Shown piece by piece: positions 38,080-46,231 of a stretch of DNA of 64,000 nucleotides; position 1 is the first letter of the stretch; the number at the start of each line of letters is the position of its first letter. The notes beneath the pieces are model-generated. The model was not told where the DNA came from and ran no database searches. It saw only the letters and a list, made by a program, of their open reading frames with translations. Source of the stretch: Rufibacter latericius (GTDB lineage: Bacteria; Bacteroidota; Bacteroidia; Cytophagales; Hymenobacteraceae); the NCBI RefSeq assembly GCF_003721515.1, contig NZ_RJJD01000008.1:372001-436000 (forward strand). The letters run 5' to 3'. The translations under genes and the position numbers were made by a program.

Positions 38080-39058
38080 CCTGATAAAAGTTGGTATAGT
38101 AGGCGGAGCGGGCTACACCGGTGGTGAACTGCTGCGTCTGCTGGTGCACCGCCCACACGTAGAAATCAGCTTCGTACACAGCAACAGCCAGGCTGGCAAA
38201 CCTGTGACAGACACGCACACAGATTTAATTGGCGACACGGATCTGGTCTTCACCAACGAACTGGGCACCGAGGTTGACGTGCTGTTCCTCTGCGTAGGCC
38301 ACGGCGATGCGAAGAAATTCTTAGACGCCAATCCTATTCCAGATGAGGTAAAAATCATTGACCTAAGCCAGGACTTCCGGTTAACTGAGAAATCTGCTTT
38401 TGGCAATCGGCAATTTGTTTACGGCCTGCCCGAGCTGAACCGTGCCCAAATCAAAACAGCGGCTAACGTGGCCAACCCAGGCTGCTTCGCTACCGCGATT
38501 CAGCTGGCCTTGCTCCCACTTGCGCAGAATGGTTCTTTACCTCAAGAAGTGCACGTAAGCGGCATCACCGGCTCTACCGGCGCGGGCCAGAAACTAGCCG
38601 AGACCTCTCACTTCAGCTGGCGCAACAATAACATCTCCAGCTACAAAGTGTTCGGGCACCAGCATTTGCATGAGATTACGGAGAGCCTGCAATCACTGCA
38701 AACAAATGCGCAACCTGCAATAAGGTTTGTGCCTTACCGCGGTAACTTCAGCCGAGGCATCATGTGCACTACCTACCTGCGTTCAGACTTGAGCTTGGAG
38801 GAAGCGCAGCAACTATACAGGCAGTTCTATGAAAGCCATCCGTACACACTGATCACTGATAAAAACCCCGACCTGAAACAGGTGGTGAACACCAACAAGT
38901 GCTTACTCTATCTAGAGAAGCACGAGGACCAGTTGGTTATCACCAGCATGATTGACAACCTGCTGAAAGGTGCCTCGGGACAAGCCGTGCAGAACATGAA
39001 CCTGATGTTCGGGCGGGACGAAAGGGCTGGCTTGCAGCTGAAAGCCATTGGGTTTTAG
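38069..39058 (+). CDS. argC: N-acetyl-gamma-glutamyl-phosphate reductase
   Basis: 329 residues with the NADP-binding loop VGIVGGAGYTGGELLRLL at 8-25 and the catalytic cysteine Cys139 in VANPGCFATAIQLALLPL. HVSGITGSTGAGQKLAETSHFSWRNNNISSYKVFGHQHLHEI is the family core. It reduces N-acyl-glutamyl phosphate to the semialdehyde. It overlaps argG by 11 bases. The 375-base repeat-filled gap to argD is the largest inside the cluster. Confidence 0.95.
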   Translation: MQNSLIKVGIVGGAGYTGGELLRLLVHRPHVEISFVHSNSQAGKPVTDTHTDLIGDTDLVFTNELGTEVDVLFLCVGHGDAKKFLDANPIPDEVKIIDLSQDFRLTEKSAFGNRQFVYGLPELNRAQIKTAANVANPGCFATAIQLALLPLAQNGSLPQEVHVSGITGSTGAGQKLAETSHFSWRNNNISSYKVFGHQHLHEITESLQSLQTNAQPAIRFVPYRGNFSRGIMCTTYLRSDLSLEEAQQLYRQFYESHPYTLITDKNPDLKQVVNTNKCLLYLEKHEDQLVITSMIDNLLKGASGQAVQNMNLMFGRDERAGLQLKAIGF

Positions 39059-39062
39059 TTTT

Positions 39063-39105
39063 CATTTTAGGCCTGTTTTGAGAAAACAGACTGATAACTT
39101 AAACA
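39063..39105. repeat. Dispersed ~38-bp palindrome copy
   Basis: One of the clearest copies: CATTTTAGGCCTGTTTTG then AGAAAACAGACTGATAAC. It begins about 4 bases after the argC stop. Confidence 0.6.
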
Positions 39106-39120
39106 GCTACTAAGGTTCCA

Positions 39121-39325
39121 CTGGCGCGAGCGTCCCTCTTGTGTCCGCACACATTGCTGAGAATGTTGATTCTCCCACTCTTGTCATCCTGAAAGGACCT
39201 TGTAGGCAAACTAGAAAAGCAGCAGAGAAAAGCCGTTAATGTTCGCTCACAAGGTCCTTTCAGGATGACAAAAAGAATGATCTAAAATGCGTGCGGACAC
39301 GGACAGCAAGCTCACGCTAGCGAAT
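39121..39325. repeat. Composite MITE-like inverted repeat, copy 2
   Basis: The inner arms 39181-39203 and 39249-39271 are a perfect 23-bp inverted repeat starting TTGTCATCCTGAAAGG. The outer arms GTGTCCGCAC (39141-39150) and GTGCGGACAC (39291-39300) are also perfect. GCGAGCG-like words lie further out on both sides. The nested unit lies between argC and argD without interrupting a gene. Confidence 0.75.
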
Positions 39326-39433
39326 GCGGCAAATAAAATCAGAAACCAGAAATAGCCGCTTTCAGGCTCTTTTCTGAGAAATAGACATAAAACAGAAATC
39401 GTGTTACGTGTGTCGTGATACGTGCTACCGACT

Positions 39434-40570
39434 ATGAATCTCTTCGACGTTTATCCTCTCTTTGATATAACACCCGTACGCGCCCTCGGCTCCACGCTTT
39501 GGGACGAAAACGGTACTGAGTACCTGGATTTGTACGGCGGTCATGCCGTGATTTCCATCGGCCACAGCCACCCGCATTATGTGAAGCGCTTAACCGAGCA
39601 GCTGAATAACATGGGTTTTTACTCCAATTCGGTGAACATTCCGCAGCAGCAGGAACTGGCAGATAAGTTGGGGAAACTCAGCGGCTATGATGATTACCAG
39701 TTCTTCCTGGTGAATTCTGGGGCCGAGGCCAACGAGAATGCGCTCAAACTGGCGTCCTTCCATACAGGCCGCAAAAAAGTCATCTCGTTCCGTAAATCTT
39801 TCCACGGACGTACATCTGCGGCTGTTGCGGCTACCGATGACCCAAGCATTGTAGCCCCGGTGAACGTGACGGATAACATCCTGTTCTTGCCGTTCAATGA
39901 TTCGGCGGCCGTAGAAGAAGCGCTGTCTACGAATGAAGTAGCAGCTATCATCATTGAAGGCATTCAGGGTGTAGGCGGCGTGGTGATTCCGGATGCGCCC
40001 TTTTTGCAGGATTTGGAAAAACTAGCCAAAAAACACGGAGCGCTACTTATTTTGGACGAGGTGCAGTCGGGCTACGGGCGTTCTGGTAAGTTCTTCGCGC
40101 ACCAGCACGCAGGCATTCGCCCAGACCTGATTACGGTTGCGAAAGGGATGGGCAACGGTTTCCCGGTAGCGGGCGTTCTGATTTCGCCGGAGATTCCGGC
40201 CAAGCACGGCATGCTGGGTACCACCTTCGGAGGGAATTACCTAGCCTGCGCTGCTGCCTTAGCGGTTTTGGAAGTGATTGAGCAGGAGAACCTGATAGAG
40301 AACGCTACTCAAATGGGCAAGTACCTCATGGAGAAAGCCAAAGCCTTGCCGGGCGTACGTGAAGTGCGTGGCCAAGGCTTGATGGTGGGCATCGAGCTGG
40401 AAAGCCCTTGCGCTCCCCTCCGCAAAGCCCTGCTGGATGAATATGGTATCTTCACCGGCTCGGCCTCCAACAAAAATACCATCCGTATACTGCCAGCCTT
40501 GAACGTAACTCAGGCGGAGTTAGATAGATTTTTAGAGGCGTTCGCTGTGCTCGTATCACGTAGCAAGTAG
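39434..40570 (+). CDS. argD: N-acylornithine aminotransferase
   Basis: 378 residues from the ATG at 39434, preferred to a GTG 12 bases upstream. This class III PLP aminotransferase has GGHAVISIGHSHPHYV, NSGAEANENALKLAS, SFHGRT, LDEVQSGYGR at 207-216 and PLP lysine Lys237 in LITVAKGMGNGFPVAG. It converts N-acylglutamate semialdehyde to N-acylornithine with glutamate as amino donor. The last codons (VSRSK and stop) fall in a TATCACGTAGC repeat word that has an inverted relative just before the gene. Confidence 0.93.
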   Translation: MNLFDVYPLFDITPVRALGSTLWDENGTEYLDLYGGHAVISIGHSHPHYVKRLTEQLNNMGFYSNSVNIPQQQELADKLGKLSGYDDYQFFLVNSGAEANENALKLASFHTGRKKVISFRKSFHGRTSAAVAATDDPSIVAPVNVTDNILFLPFNDSAAVEEALSTNEVAAIIIEGIQGVGGVVIPDAPFLQDLEKLAKKHGALLILDEVQSGYGRSGKFFAHQHAGIRPDLITVAKGMGNGFPVAGVLISPEIPAKHGMLGTTFGGNYLACAAALAVLEVIEQENLIENATQMGKYLMEKAKALPGVREVRGQGLMVGIELESPCAPLRKALLDEYGIFTGSASNKNTIRILPALNVTQAELDRFLEAFAVLVSRSK

Positions 40571-40645
40571 TCCTTATCACGATTTTATATTTATGTCAAA
40601 CCGGTATCGCGCTACCTGATACGCGATACTTGATACCATAGAAAG

Positions 40646-41599
40646 ATGAAGCAATTCACTTCCGTTCACGACGTAGAAGACATTGAGGCGCTGGTGCGCG
40701 AAGCACTGGTGTTAAAACAGCATCCGTACGCACATGAAAGCCTGGGCAAACACAAAACGTTGGGTCTAATTTTCCTGAATCCTAGCTTACGCACCCGCCT
40801 CAGCACGCAGAAAGCCGCACAGAGTTTGGGCATGAACGTAATGGTGATGAACATGGGTCAGGAAGGCTGGGCGCTGGAAACACAGGACGGTGCCATCATG
40901 AACGGCACCACCGTGGAGCATATCAAAGACGCCGCCGCAGTCATGGGCGAGTACTGCGATATCCTGGGTATGCGCTCTTTCCCGAAGCTGCAGAACGTGG
41001 AGGATGATTACTCAGAAGAAATCCTGCAGAAGTTCATCCAGTATGCCAATGTGCCATTTGTAAGCTTGGAATCAGCTACCCGTCACCCGCTGCAAAGCTT
41101 GGCAGATTTAATCACCATCACTGAGCATGCACCAAAAGGCCGCCGGCCAAAAGTGGTATTAACCTGGGCACCACACGTGAAAGCGTTGCCGCAGGCCGTT
41201 CCTAACTCCTTCGCCGAATGGATGTGCGCTGCTGATGTGGATTTCGTCATCACGCACCCCGAAGGCTACGAACTGGACCCACAATTCACCAACGGCGCCA
41301 CCATCACCTACAACCAGCAGGAGGCTCTGAATGGTGCAGATTTCATCTACGTGAAGAACTGGTCCACTTACCAGCCTTACGGACAGGTGCTCACCCAAGA
41401 TGCTAGCTGGATGCTCACCAATCAGCACCTCGCCAACACAAACAACGCCAAAGTCATGCACTGCCTCCCTGTGCGCCGCAATGTGGAACTCAGTGATGAG
41501 ATTCTGGACGGCCCGAACTCGCTGGTAGTACAAACCGCTGCCAACCGTGAATTTGCCGCCCAAGCAGTGTTAAGATTGTTGTTGGAAGGATTAAAGTAA
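40646..41599 (+). CDS. argF': N-acetyl/succinyl-ornithine carbamoyltransferase
   Basis: 317 residues. The carbamoyl-phosphate loop is the Bacteroidota-type FLNPSLRTRLSTQ instead of STRTR. ESATRHPLQSLADL, VLTWAPHVKALPQAVPNSFAEW and MHCLPVRRN follow. This family carbamoylates N-acylornithine rather than free ornithine, and the product is deacylated later by ArgE. The residue that separates acetyl from succinyl specificity (Pro90 in Bacteroides fragilis, Glu92 in Xanthomonas, from memory) is Val90 here (NGTTVEH), so the acyl group is open. Confidence 0.92.
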   Translation: MKQFTSVHDVEDIEALVREALVLKQHPYAHESLGKHKTLGLIFLNPSLRTRLSTQKAAQSLGMNVMVMNMGQEGWALETQDGAIMNGTTVEHIKDAAAVMGEYCDILGMRSFPKLQNVEDDYSEEILQKFIQYANVPFVSLESATRHPLQSLADLITITEHAPKGRRPKVVLTWAPHVKALPQAVPNSFAEWMCAADVDFVITHPEGYELDPQFTNGATITYNQQEALNGADFIYVKNWSTYQPYGQVLTQDASWMLTNQHLANTNNAKVMHCLPVRRNVELSDEILDGPNSLVVQTAANREFAAQAVLRLLLEGLK

Positions 41600-41668
41600 G
41601 GAAAGCCGCTGGCATAAGTGGCAAATTCGCACCAGCAAAAAAGTCCAGAATTTAATGTCTATTGCCTA

Positions 41669-42466
41669 GTGTCTACTAAAATCAACGTCATCAAAATTGG
41701 GGGAAATGTGCTGGATAATCCGGCACAGCTTGACCAGTTTCTCACCGATTTTGCCTTCATCCAAGGTCCGAAAGTTCTGGTACACGGTGGCGGGAAAATT
41801 GCCTCGGATCTGAGTAAGCAACTGGGCATTGAACCTAACATGGTGAACGGCCGCCGCATCACCGATGATGATACCTTGCGCGTAGTGACCATGGTCTATG
41901 GCGGATTGCTGAACAAGAACCTAGTAGCGCAACTGCAAGCCCGAGGCTGCAATTCCCTCGGCTTGACTGGTGCCGATGCCAACGTCATTCCGGCCCACAA
42001 GCGCCCGGTGAAAGACATTGATTACGGCTTGGTAGGCGATGTGGAAAGTCCAGAGCAGGTGAATGTAAGGTTTTTGGCTTCCTTGGCGGAACAGGGCCTA
42101 ACTCCGGTTTTTGCGGCATTAACACATGACGGTCAGGGCAGCCTGCTCAACACCAACGCCGACACGATCGCCTCTACCCTAGCGGTAGCGCTGAGCCGAG
42201 AGTTTGAGGTGAACCTGGTGTACTGCTTCGAGAAGAAAGGCGTGCTGCTGGATGTGGAAGATGAGACCAGCGTAATTCACCATCTTCAGCCAGACAACTA
42301 TGCAGAGTTGAAAGCCCAAGGTTCCATCTTTGCGGGGATGCTTCCTAAGTTGGATAATGCGTTTGCTGCGCTACAAGCTGGCGTGAACGCGGTGATCATT
42401 GGTCATGCAGGCGAAATACAAACCATAGCTGCAGGTGAAAAGGCTGGGACGAGGATAACGCTGTAA
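41669..42466 (+). CDS. argB: Acetylglutamate kinase
   Basis: 265 residues from a GTG at 41669 (VSTKINVIKIGGNVLDN). The frame is open to 41618, but this start puts the kinase glycine motif at the usual place. It has VLVHGGGKIASDLSKQLG, VNGRRITDDDTLRVV, LTGADANVIPAHKR, and SLLNTNADTIASTLAVALS for substrate binding. It phosphorylates N-acylglutamate with ATP. No N-terminal helix of the arginine-inhibited hexameric type is present, so feedback control by arginine at this enzyme is doubtful (inference). Confidence 0.93.
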   Translation: MSTKINVIKIGGNVLDNPAQLDQFLTDFAFIQGPKVLVHGGGKIASDLSKQLGIEPNMVNGRRITDDDTLRVVTMVYGGLLNKNLVAQLQARGCNSLGLTGADANVIPAHKRPVKDIDYGLVGDVESPEQVNVRFLASLAEQGLTPVFAALTHDGQGSLLNTNADTIASTLAVALSREFEVNLVYCFEKKGVLLDVEDETSVIHHLQPDNYAELKAQGSIFAGMLPKLDNAFAALQAGVNAVIIGHAGEIQTIAAGEKAGTRITL

Positions 42467-42708
42467 GTCGGCGCTGTTTTCGTTTCTTGGCTACTTTGCC
42501 GAAAAGAGGCTAAAAACATTTCCTAACCAGAGGATACAGGCTGTGCCTTTTCATTCACAATACTTCCAGATTTGATTGGCCGCCCTGTACGTTTTTAGTT
42601 AGATTTTTAGAAAACAAGCCCAAAGCAGTTGGAGGAGTCTCTGATTTACCTTTCTTGCAAAAGTAGTCTCAACATCAGGCCGGTGCACCGGCTGCAACCT
42701 TAAGAGCC

Positions 42709-43530
42709 ATGAATGAACAGTATAAGAAAATAGCCATTCTGGGCGGCGGAAACATGGGCATCGCGCTGGCCAAAGGTATGGTCGCCTCCGGGAAATACCG
42801 CGCTGAGGACATTACCCTCACCCGTCGTAACACCAGACTATTGGAGCCGATGGTGGAGCAGGGCTACCGCGCCTCCAGCAACAACGCACTGGCCGTCTCC
42901 GAGGCTGACATAGTAGTCTTGAGTATCTTGCCACAGCAACTGGACAGCGTTTTGGACAACATCTCCGAAAGCATCGACCCAAGCCGACACCTGTTCATCT
43001 CCATCGTGACCGGCGTGGCCGTGACCGATATCATCACCCGCTTGGGCAAAGTGGTGGAAGTGGTGCGCGCCATGCCCAACACCGCCATCGCCATTCGGGA
43101 GTCGATGACGTGTATTACCAGCAAGAATGCCTCGCCTGAGAACATCAAACTGGTGAAAGAGATCTTCTCCGCCGTAGGCGAAACGGTTGAGATTGAGGAA
43201 GAATTAATGTCCTCGGCTACGGCGCTGGTGGCCTGCGGAATTGCCTTCTTTCTGCGCTCTATTCGCGCTGCAGCCCAAGGTGGTACCGAGATCGGATTCC
43301 ACGCGGGTGATGCGCTGCGCATGGCCGCCCAAACCGCCAAAGGCGCGGCTTCCCTCCTGCTGCACTTCGGAAGCCACCCAGAGAACGAGATTGACAAAGT
43401 GACTTCGCCCAAAGGTTGTACTATCGCAGGCCTCAACGAGATGGAACACAACGGCTTCAGCTCCGCGATGATCAAAGGCATCAAGACCTCGGCCAATAAG
43501 GCGGAGAAATTGTATACAGACGAAAAGTAG
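42709..43530 (+). CDS. proC: Pyrroline-5-carboxylate reductase
   Basis: 273 residues. The NAD(P) loop IAILGGGNMGIALAKGMV is near the start, with VVEVVRAMPNTAIAIRESM and the C-terminal signature KVTSPKGCTIAGLNEMEHNGFSSAMIKGI. It makes proline from pyrroline-5-carboxylate and so links proline to the glutamate semialdehyde pool. Its presence inside the arginine cluster is common in Cytophagales. It is separated from argB by 242 bases containing two dispersed palindrome copies. Confidence 0.94.
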   Translation: MNEQYKKIAILGGGNMGIALAKGMVASGKYRAEDITLTRRNTRLLEPMVEQGYRASSNNALAVSEADIVVLSILPQQLDSVLDNISESIDPSRHLFISIVTGVAVTDIITRLGKVVEVVRAMPNTAIAIRESMTCITSKNASPENIKLVKEIFSAVGETVEIEEELMSSATALVACGIAFFLRSIRAAAQGGTEIGFHAGDALRMAAQTAKGAASLLLHFGSHPENEIDKVTSPKGCTIAGLNEMEHNGFSSAMIKGIKTSANKAEKLYTDEK

Positions 43531-43562
43531 AGACAAGGCATGCCTTGTCTCTCACCTCTTGC

Positions 43563-43640
43563 TGGTTTTGCCTACTTCTCAGAAAAGGGACTGAAAACAG
43601 AAATCAGCAGATGTAAACATATCCTTACCCCCTCAAAGGG
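43563..43640. repeat. Dispersed palindrome copy and C5/G5 mini-palindrome
   Basis: The palindrome copy is at 43563-43600 (GGTTTTGCCTACTTCTC then AGAAAAGGGACTGAAAAC). It is followed near 43629 by CCCCCTCAAAGGGGG, a mini-hairpin that recurs in altered form near 58130 and 58330. Confidence 0.5.
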
Positions 43641-43667
43641 GGACTCTCGAATAGCGTACTTTTTTAA

Positions 43668-44732
43668 ATGAACAACACCTTATACCAAGACGCTTTAACC
43701 CTGCTTCAGCAGTTGATTTCCATCCAATCCTTCAGCCGCGAAGAGGCAGGAACGGCGGAGGCGATTGCGCAGTTTTTGCAGACCAGAGGCGTGGAGATTC
43801 ACCGCAAGGAGAACAACGTCTGGGCGTTTAACAAGCAATACAACCCAGCTTTGCCTACGGTGTTGCTGAACTCGCACCATGACACCGTGAAGCCGCACCC
43901 GAGCTGGACCTTTGACCCGTTTACGCCTACGGTCCAAGATGGTAAACTCATAGGTTTGGGCAGTAATGATGCAGGTGGTTGTCTGGTGTCGCTCATCGCT
44001 ACGTTCCTGCACTTTTATGAGCGGCAGGATTTGACCTATAATTTGGTGCTGGCCGCTACCGCCGAGGAAGAAATCTCCGGTAGAAACGGCATTGAGCTTG
44101 TGTACCCAGAACTGGGCACAGTGGAATTTGCCATTATAGGCGAGCCCACCCAGATGCACTTGGCTGTGGCCGAGAAAGGCTTAATGGTACTGGACTGCGT
44201 CGCGCACGGACAAGGCGGCCACGCTGCCCGCGAAGAAGGCGTGAACGCTATCTACGAGGCACTGCCAGATATGGAATGGTTCCGCTCGTTCCGTTTCCCA
44301 AAGGAGTCCAGCTTCTTAGGTCCGGTGAAGATGAGCGTAACCATCATTCAGGCTGGTACGCAGCACAACGTAGTGCCGGACCAATGCACGTTCACGGTAG
44401 ATGTGCGCATAACCGATGCCTATCAGCCCGAGGAAGTGTTAAGCATCATTCGGGAGCACGTAAAAAGTGAGGTGACGCCTAGGTCTACCCGTTTGCGGCC
44501 CTCGTCTATTGACCAGAACCATCCTATTGTGCAATCGGGGATAAAGCTGAGCAGGAACCTGTACGGCTCCCCTACCACCTCAGACCAAGCGCTGCTGAAT
44601 ATTCCCTCGGTGAAGGTTGGTCCTGGCGACTCGGCGCGGTCGCACACCGCCAATGAATTCATTTACCTATCAGAACTGGAAGAAGGCATCGCCCTTTACA
44701 TACAATTATTGACACCCGTTATTACCGTTTAG
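43668..44732 (+). CDS. argE: N-acetylornithine/citrulline deacetylase, M20 family
   Basis: 354 residues of the M20 metallopeptidase family. Metal ligands and catalytic residues are seen in LLNSHHDTVKPH (His70, Asp72), GLGSNDAGG (Asp101), TAEEEISGRNG (Glu133/134) and IGEPTQ. AEKGLMVLDCVAHGQGGHAAR opens the dimerisation domain. In an ArgF' pathway the substrate is N-acylcitrulline, giving free citrulline for ArgG. Only one base separates its stop from the argH start, so they are coupled. Confidence 0.92.
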   Translation: MNNTLYQDALTLLQQLISIQSFSREEAGTAEAIAQFLQTRGVEIHRKENNVWAFNKQYNPALPTVLLNSHHDTVKPHPSWTFDPFTPTVQDGKLIGLGSNDAGGCLVSLIATFLHFYERQDLTYNLVLAATAEEEISGRNGIELVYPELGTVEFAIIGEPTQMHLAVAEKGLMVLDCVAHGQGGHAAREEGVNAIYEALPDMEWFRSFRFPKESSFLGPVKMSVTIIQAGTQHNVVPDQCTFTVDVRITDAYQPEEVLSIIREHVKSEVTPRSTRLRPSSIDQNHPIVQSGIKLSRNLYGSPTTSDQALLNIPSVKVGPGDSARSHTANEFIYLSELEEGIALYIQLLTPVITV

Positions 44733-44733
44733 C

Positions 44734-46065
44734 ATGAAACTCTGGCAGAAAGAAACATCCGTGGCTCAGAACGTTGAGAAATTCACCGTGGGCAAAGACG
44801 CCGAAATGGACTTACAATTGGCTCCTTTTGATGTGTTGGGCTCCCTGGCGCACACGCGCATGCTGGAGAGCATCGGGCTAATGGAACCGGAGGACTTAGC
44901 CGCCGTGCAGCGTGAGCTGAAGGAGATTTACCGAAGCATTGAACGCGGTGTCTTTGAGATTGAGCCCGGTGTGGAAGATGTACATTCGCAGGTGGAGCTG
45001 TTGCTCACACGCCGTTTGGGTGAGGCTGGTAAGAAAATCCACAGTGGCCGTTCGCGTAACGACCAAGTACTGGTGGACCTGAAACTGTTCATCCGCCATG
45101 AAATCCGACAGACGGTTGAGGCCGTGCACACGCTGTTCAACACCTTGCAGGAACTCAGTGAGAAGAACAAACACATCCTGCTGCCCGGGTATACCCACTT
45201 GCAAGTGGCTATGCCTTCTTCGTTCGGGTTGTGGTTTGGCGCGTACGCAGAGAGTTTGGTGGATGACCTTCAGCTTCTGCAGGCGGCCTACAAAATCAGC
45301 AACAAGAATCCGTTGGGCTCGGCAGCTGGGTACGGAAGTTCTTTCCCGCTTAACCGTCAAATGACAACTGATTTACTTGGTTTCGAGGCGCTGAACTATA
45401 ATGTGGTGTACGCCCAGATGGGGCGCGGCAAAACCGAGCGCAGCGTGAGCATGGGCCTGGCTTCTATTGCCAGTACCATCAGCCGCATGGCCATGGACGT
45501 GTGCCTGTATATGAGCCAGAACTTCGCCTTCGTGACGCTGCCAGATGAACTGACCACCGGTTCCAGCATCATGCCGCACAAGAAGAACCCCGATGTGTTT
45601 GAGATCATGCGTGGCAAGTGCAACCGCCTGCAAGCCCTCCCTACCGAGATTCAGATGCTCCTCGGCAACCTGCCCTCCGGCTACCACCGCGAACTGCAAT
45701 TGCTCAAAGAAAGCTTCTTCCCGGCTTTCACAGAGATTAGGAACTGTTTGGAGATGATGACCTTCATGCTGCCGCACCTGAAACTGAACGAGGATATACT
45801 AAAAGACGAGAAGTACCAGTACCTCTTCAGCGTAGAGGTGGTAAACAACCAGGTTCTGAGTGGCGTGCCGTTCCGGGATGCGTACAAGAACGTGGGAATA
45901 GCCATTGAAAAAGGTGAGTTCACCCGTCCCGAAACGTTGCACCACACGCATGAGGGCAGCATTGGCAACCTGTGTACCGAGCAGATCAAAGGCATAATGG
46001 AAGAGGTACTGAGCGGTTTTCAGTTTGAGAAAGTAGACAAAGCTATTGCGGAGTTGCTAGCTTAG
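44734..46065 (+). CDS. argH: Argininosuccinate lyase
   Basis: 443 residues of the fumarase/aspartase superfamily. It has DVHSQVELLLTRRLGEAGKKIHSGRSRNDQVLVDLKLF, LPGYTHLQVAMPSSFGLWF, and the mobile-loop signature TTGSSIMPHKKNPD at about 275-288 with the catalytic serine. It splits argininosuccinate to arginine and fumarate, the last step. It is the last gene of the cluster and is followed by a dispersed palindrome copy and a strong terminator. Confidence 0.96.
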   Translation: MKLWQKETSVAQNVEKFTVGKDAEMDLQLAPFDVLGSLAHTRMLESIGLMEPEDLAAVQRELKEIYRSIERGVFEIEPGVEDVHSQVELLLTRRLGEAGKKIHSGRSRNDQVLVDLKLFIRHEIRQTVEAVHTLFNTLQELSEKNKHILLPGYTHLQVAMPSSFGLWFGAYAESLVDDLQLLQAAYKISNKNPLGSAAGYGSSFPLNRQMTTDLLGFEALNYNVVYAQMGRGKTERSVSMGLASIASTISRMAMDVCLYMSQNFAFVTLPDELTTGSSIMPHKKNPDVFEIMRGKCNRLQALPTEIQMLLGNLPSGYHRELQLLKESFFPAFTEIRNCLEMMTFMLPHLKLNEDILKDEKYQYLFSVEVVNNQVLSGVPFRDAYKNVGIAIEKGEFTRPETLHHTHEGSIGNLCTEQIKGIMEEVLSGFQFEKVDKAIAELLA

Positions 46066-46107
46066 ACGTTTTCAGGGCGTTTTTGTAAAAACAGCAGGAA
46101 AACGTAG

Positions 46108-46148
46108 AAGGCCTCACAGGTTTTGAAAACTTGTGAGGCCTTTTCTTT
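46108..46148. terminator. Terminator after argH
   Basis: AAGGCCTCACAGGTTTT (46108-46124) pairs with AAAACTTGTGAGGCCTT (46126-46142) with one G-U pair. TTTTCTTT follows. A dispersed palindrome copy (46068-46104) precedes it and another (46189-46226) follows, with an 8-bp GGCGTAAC/GTTACGCC hairpin between. Confidence 0.8.
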
Positions 46149-46231
46149 CATCGCCGGTATGGCGTAACGGTGTTACGCCGGTACATTATTTTCAGCCTGA
46201 TTTCTACAAAACAGCCTTGAAACAGCCTGCT

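Noticed and set aside
42864-43541. 225-codon open frame on the minus strand
   Set aside because: It is antisense to proC, whose motifs are complete; no independent support.
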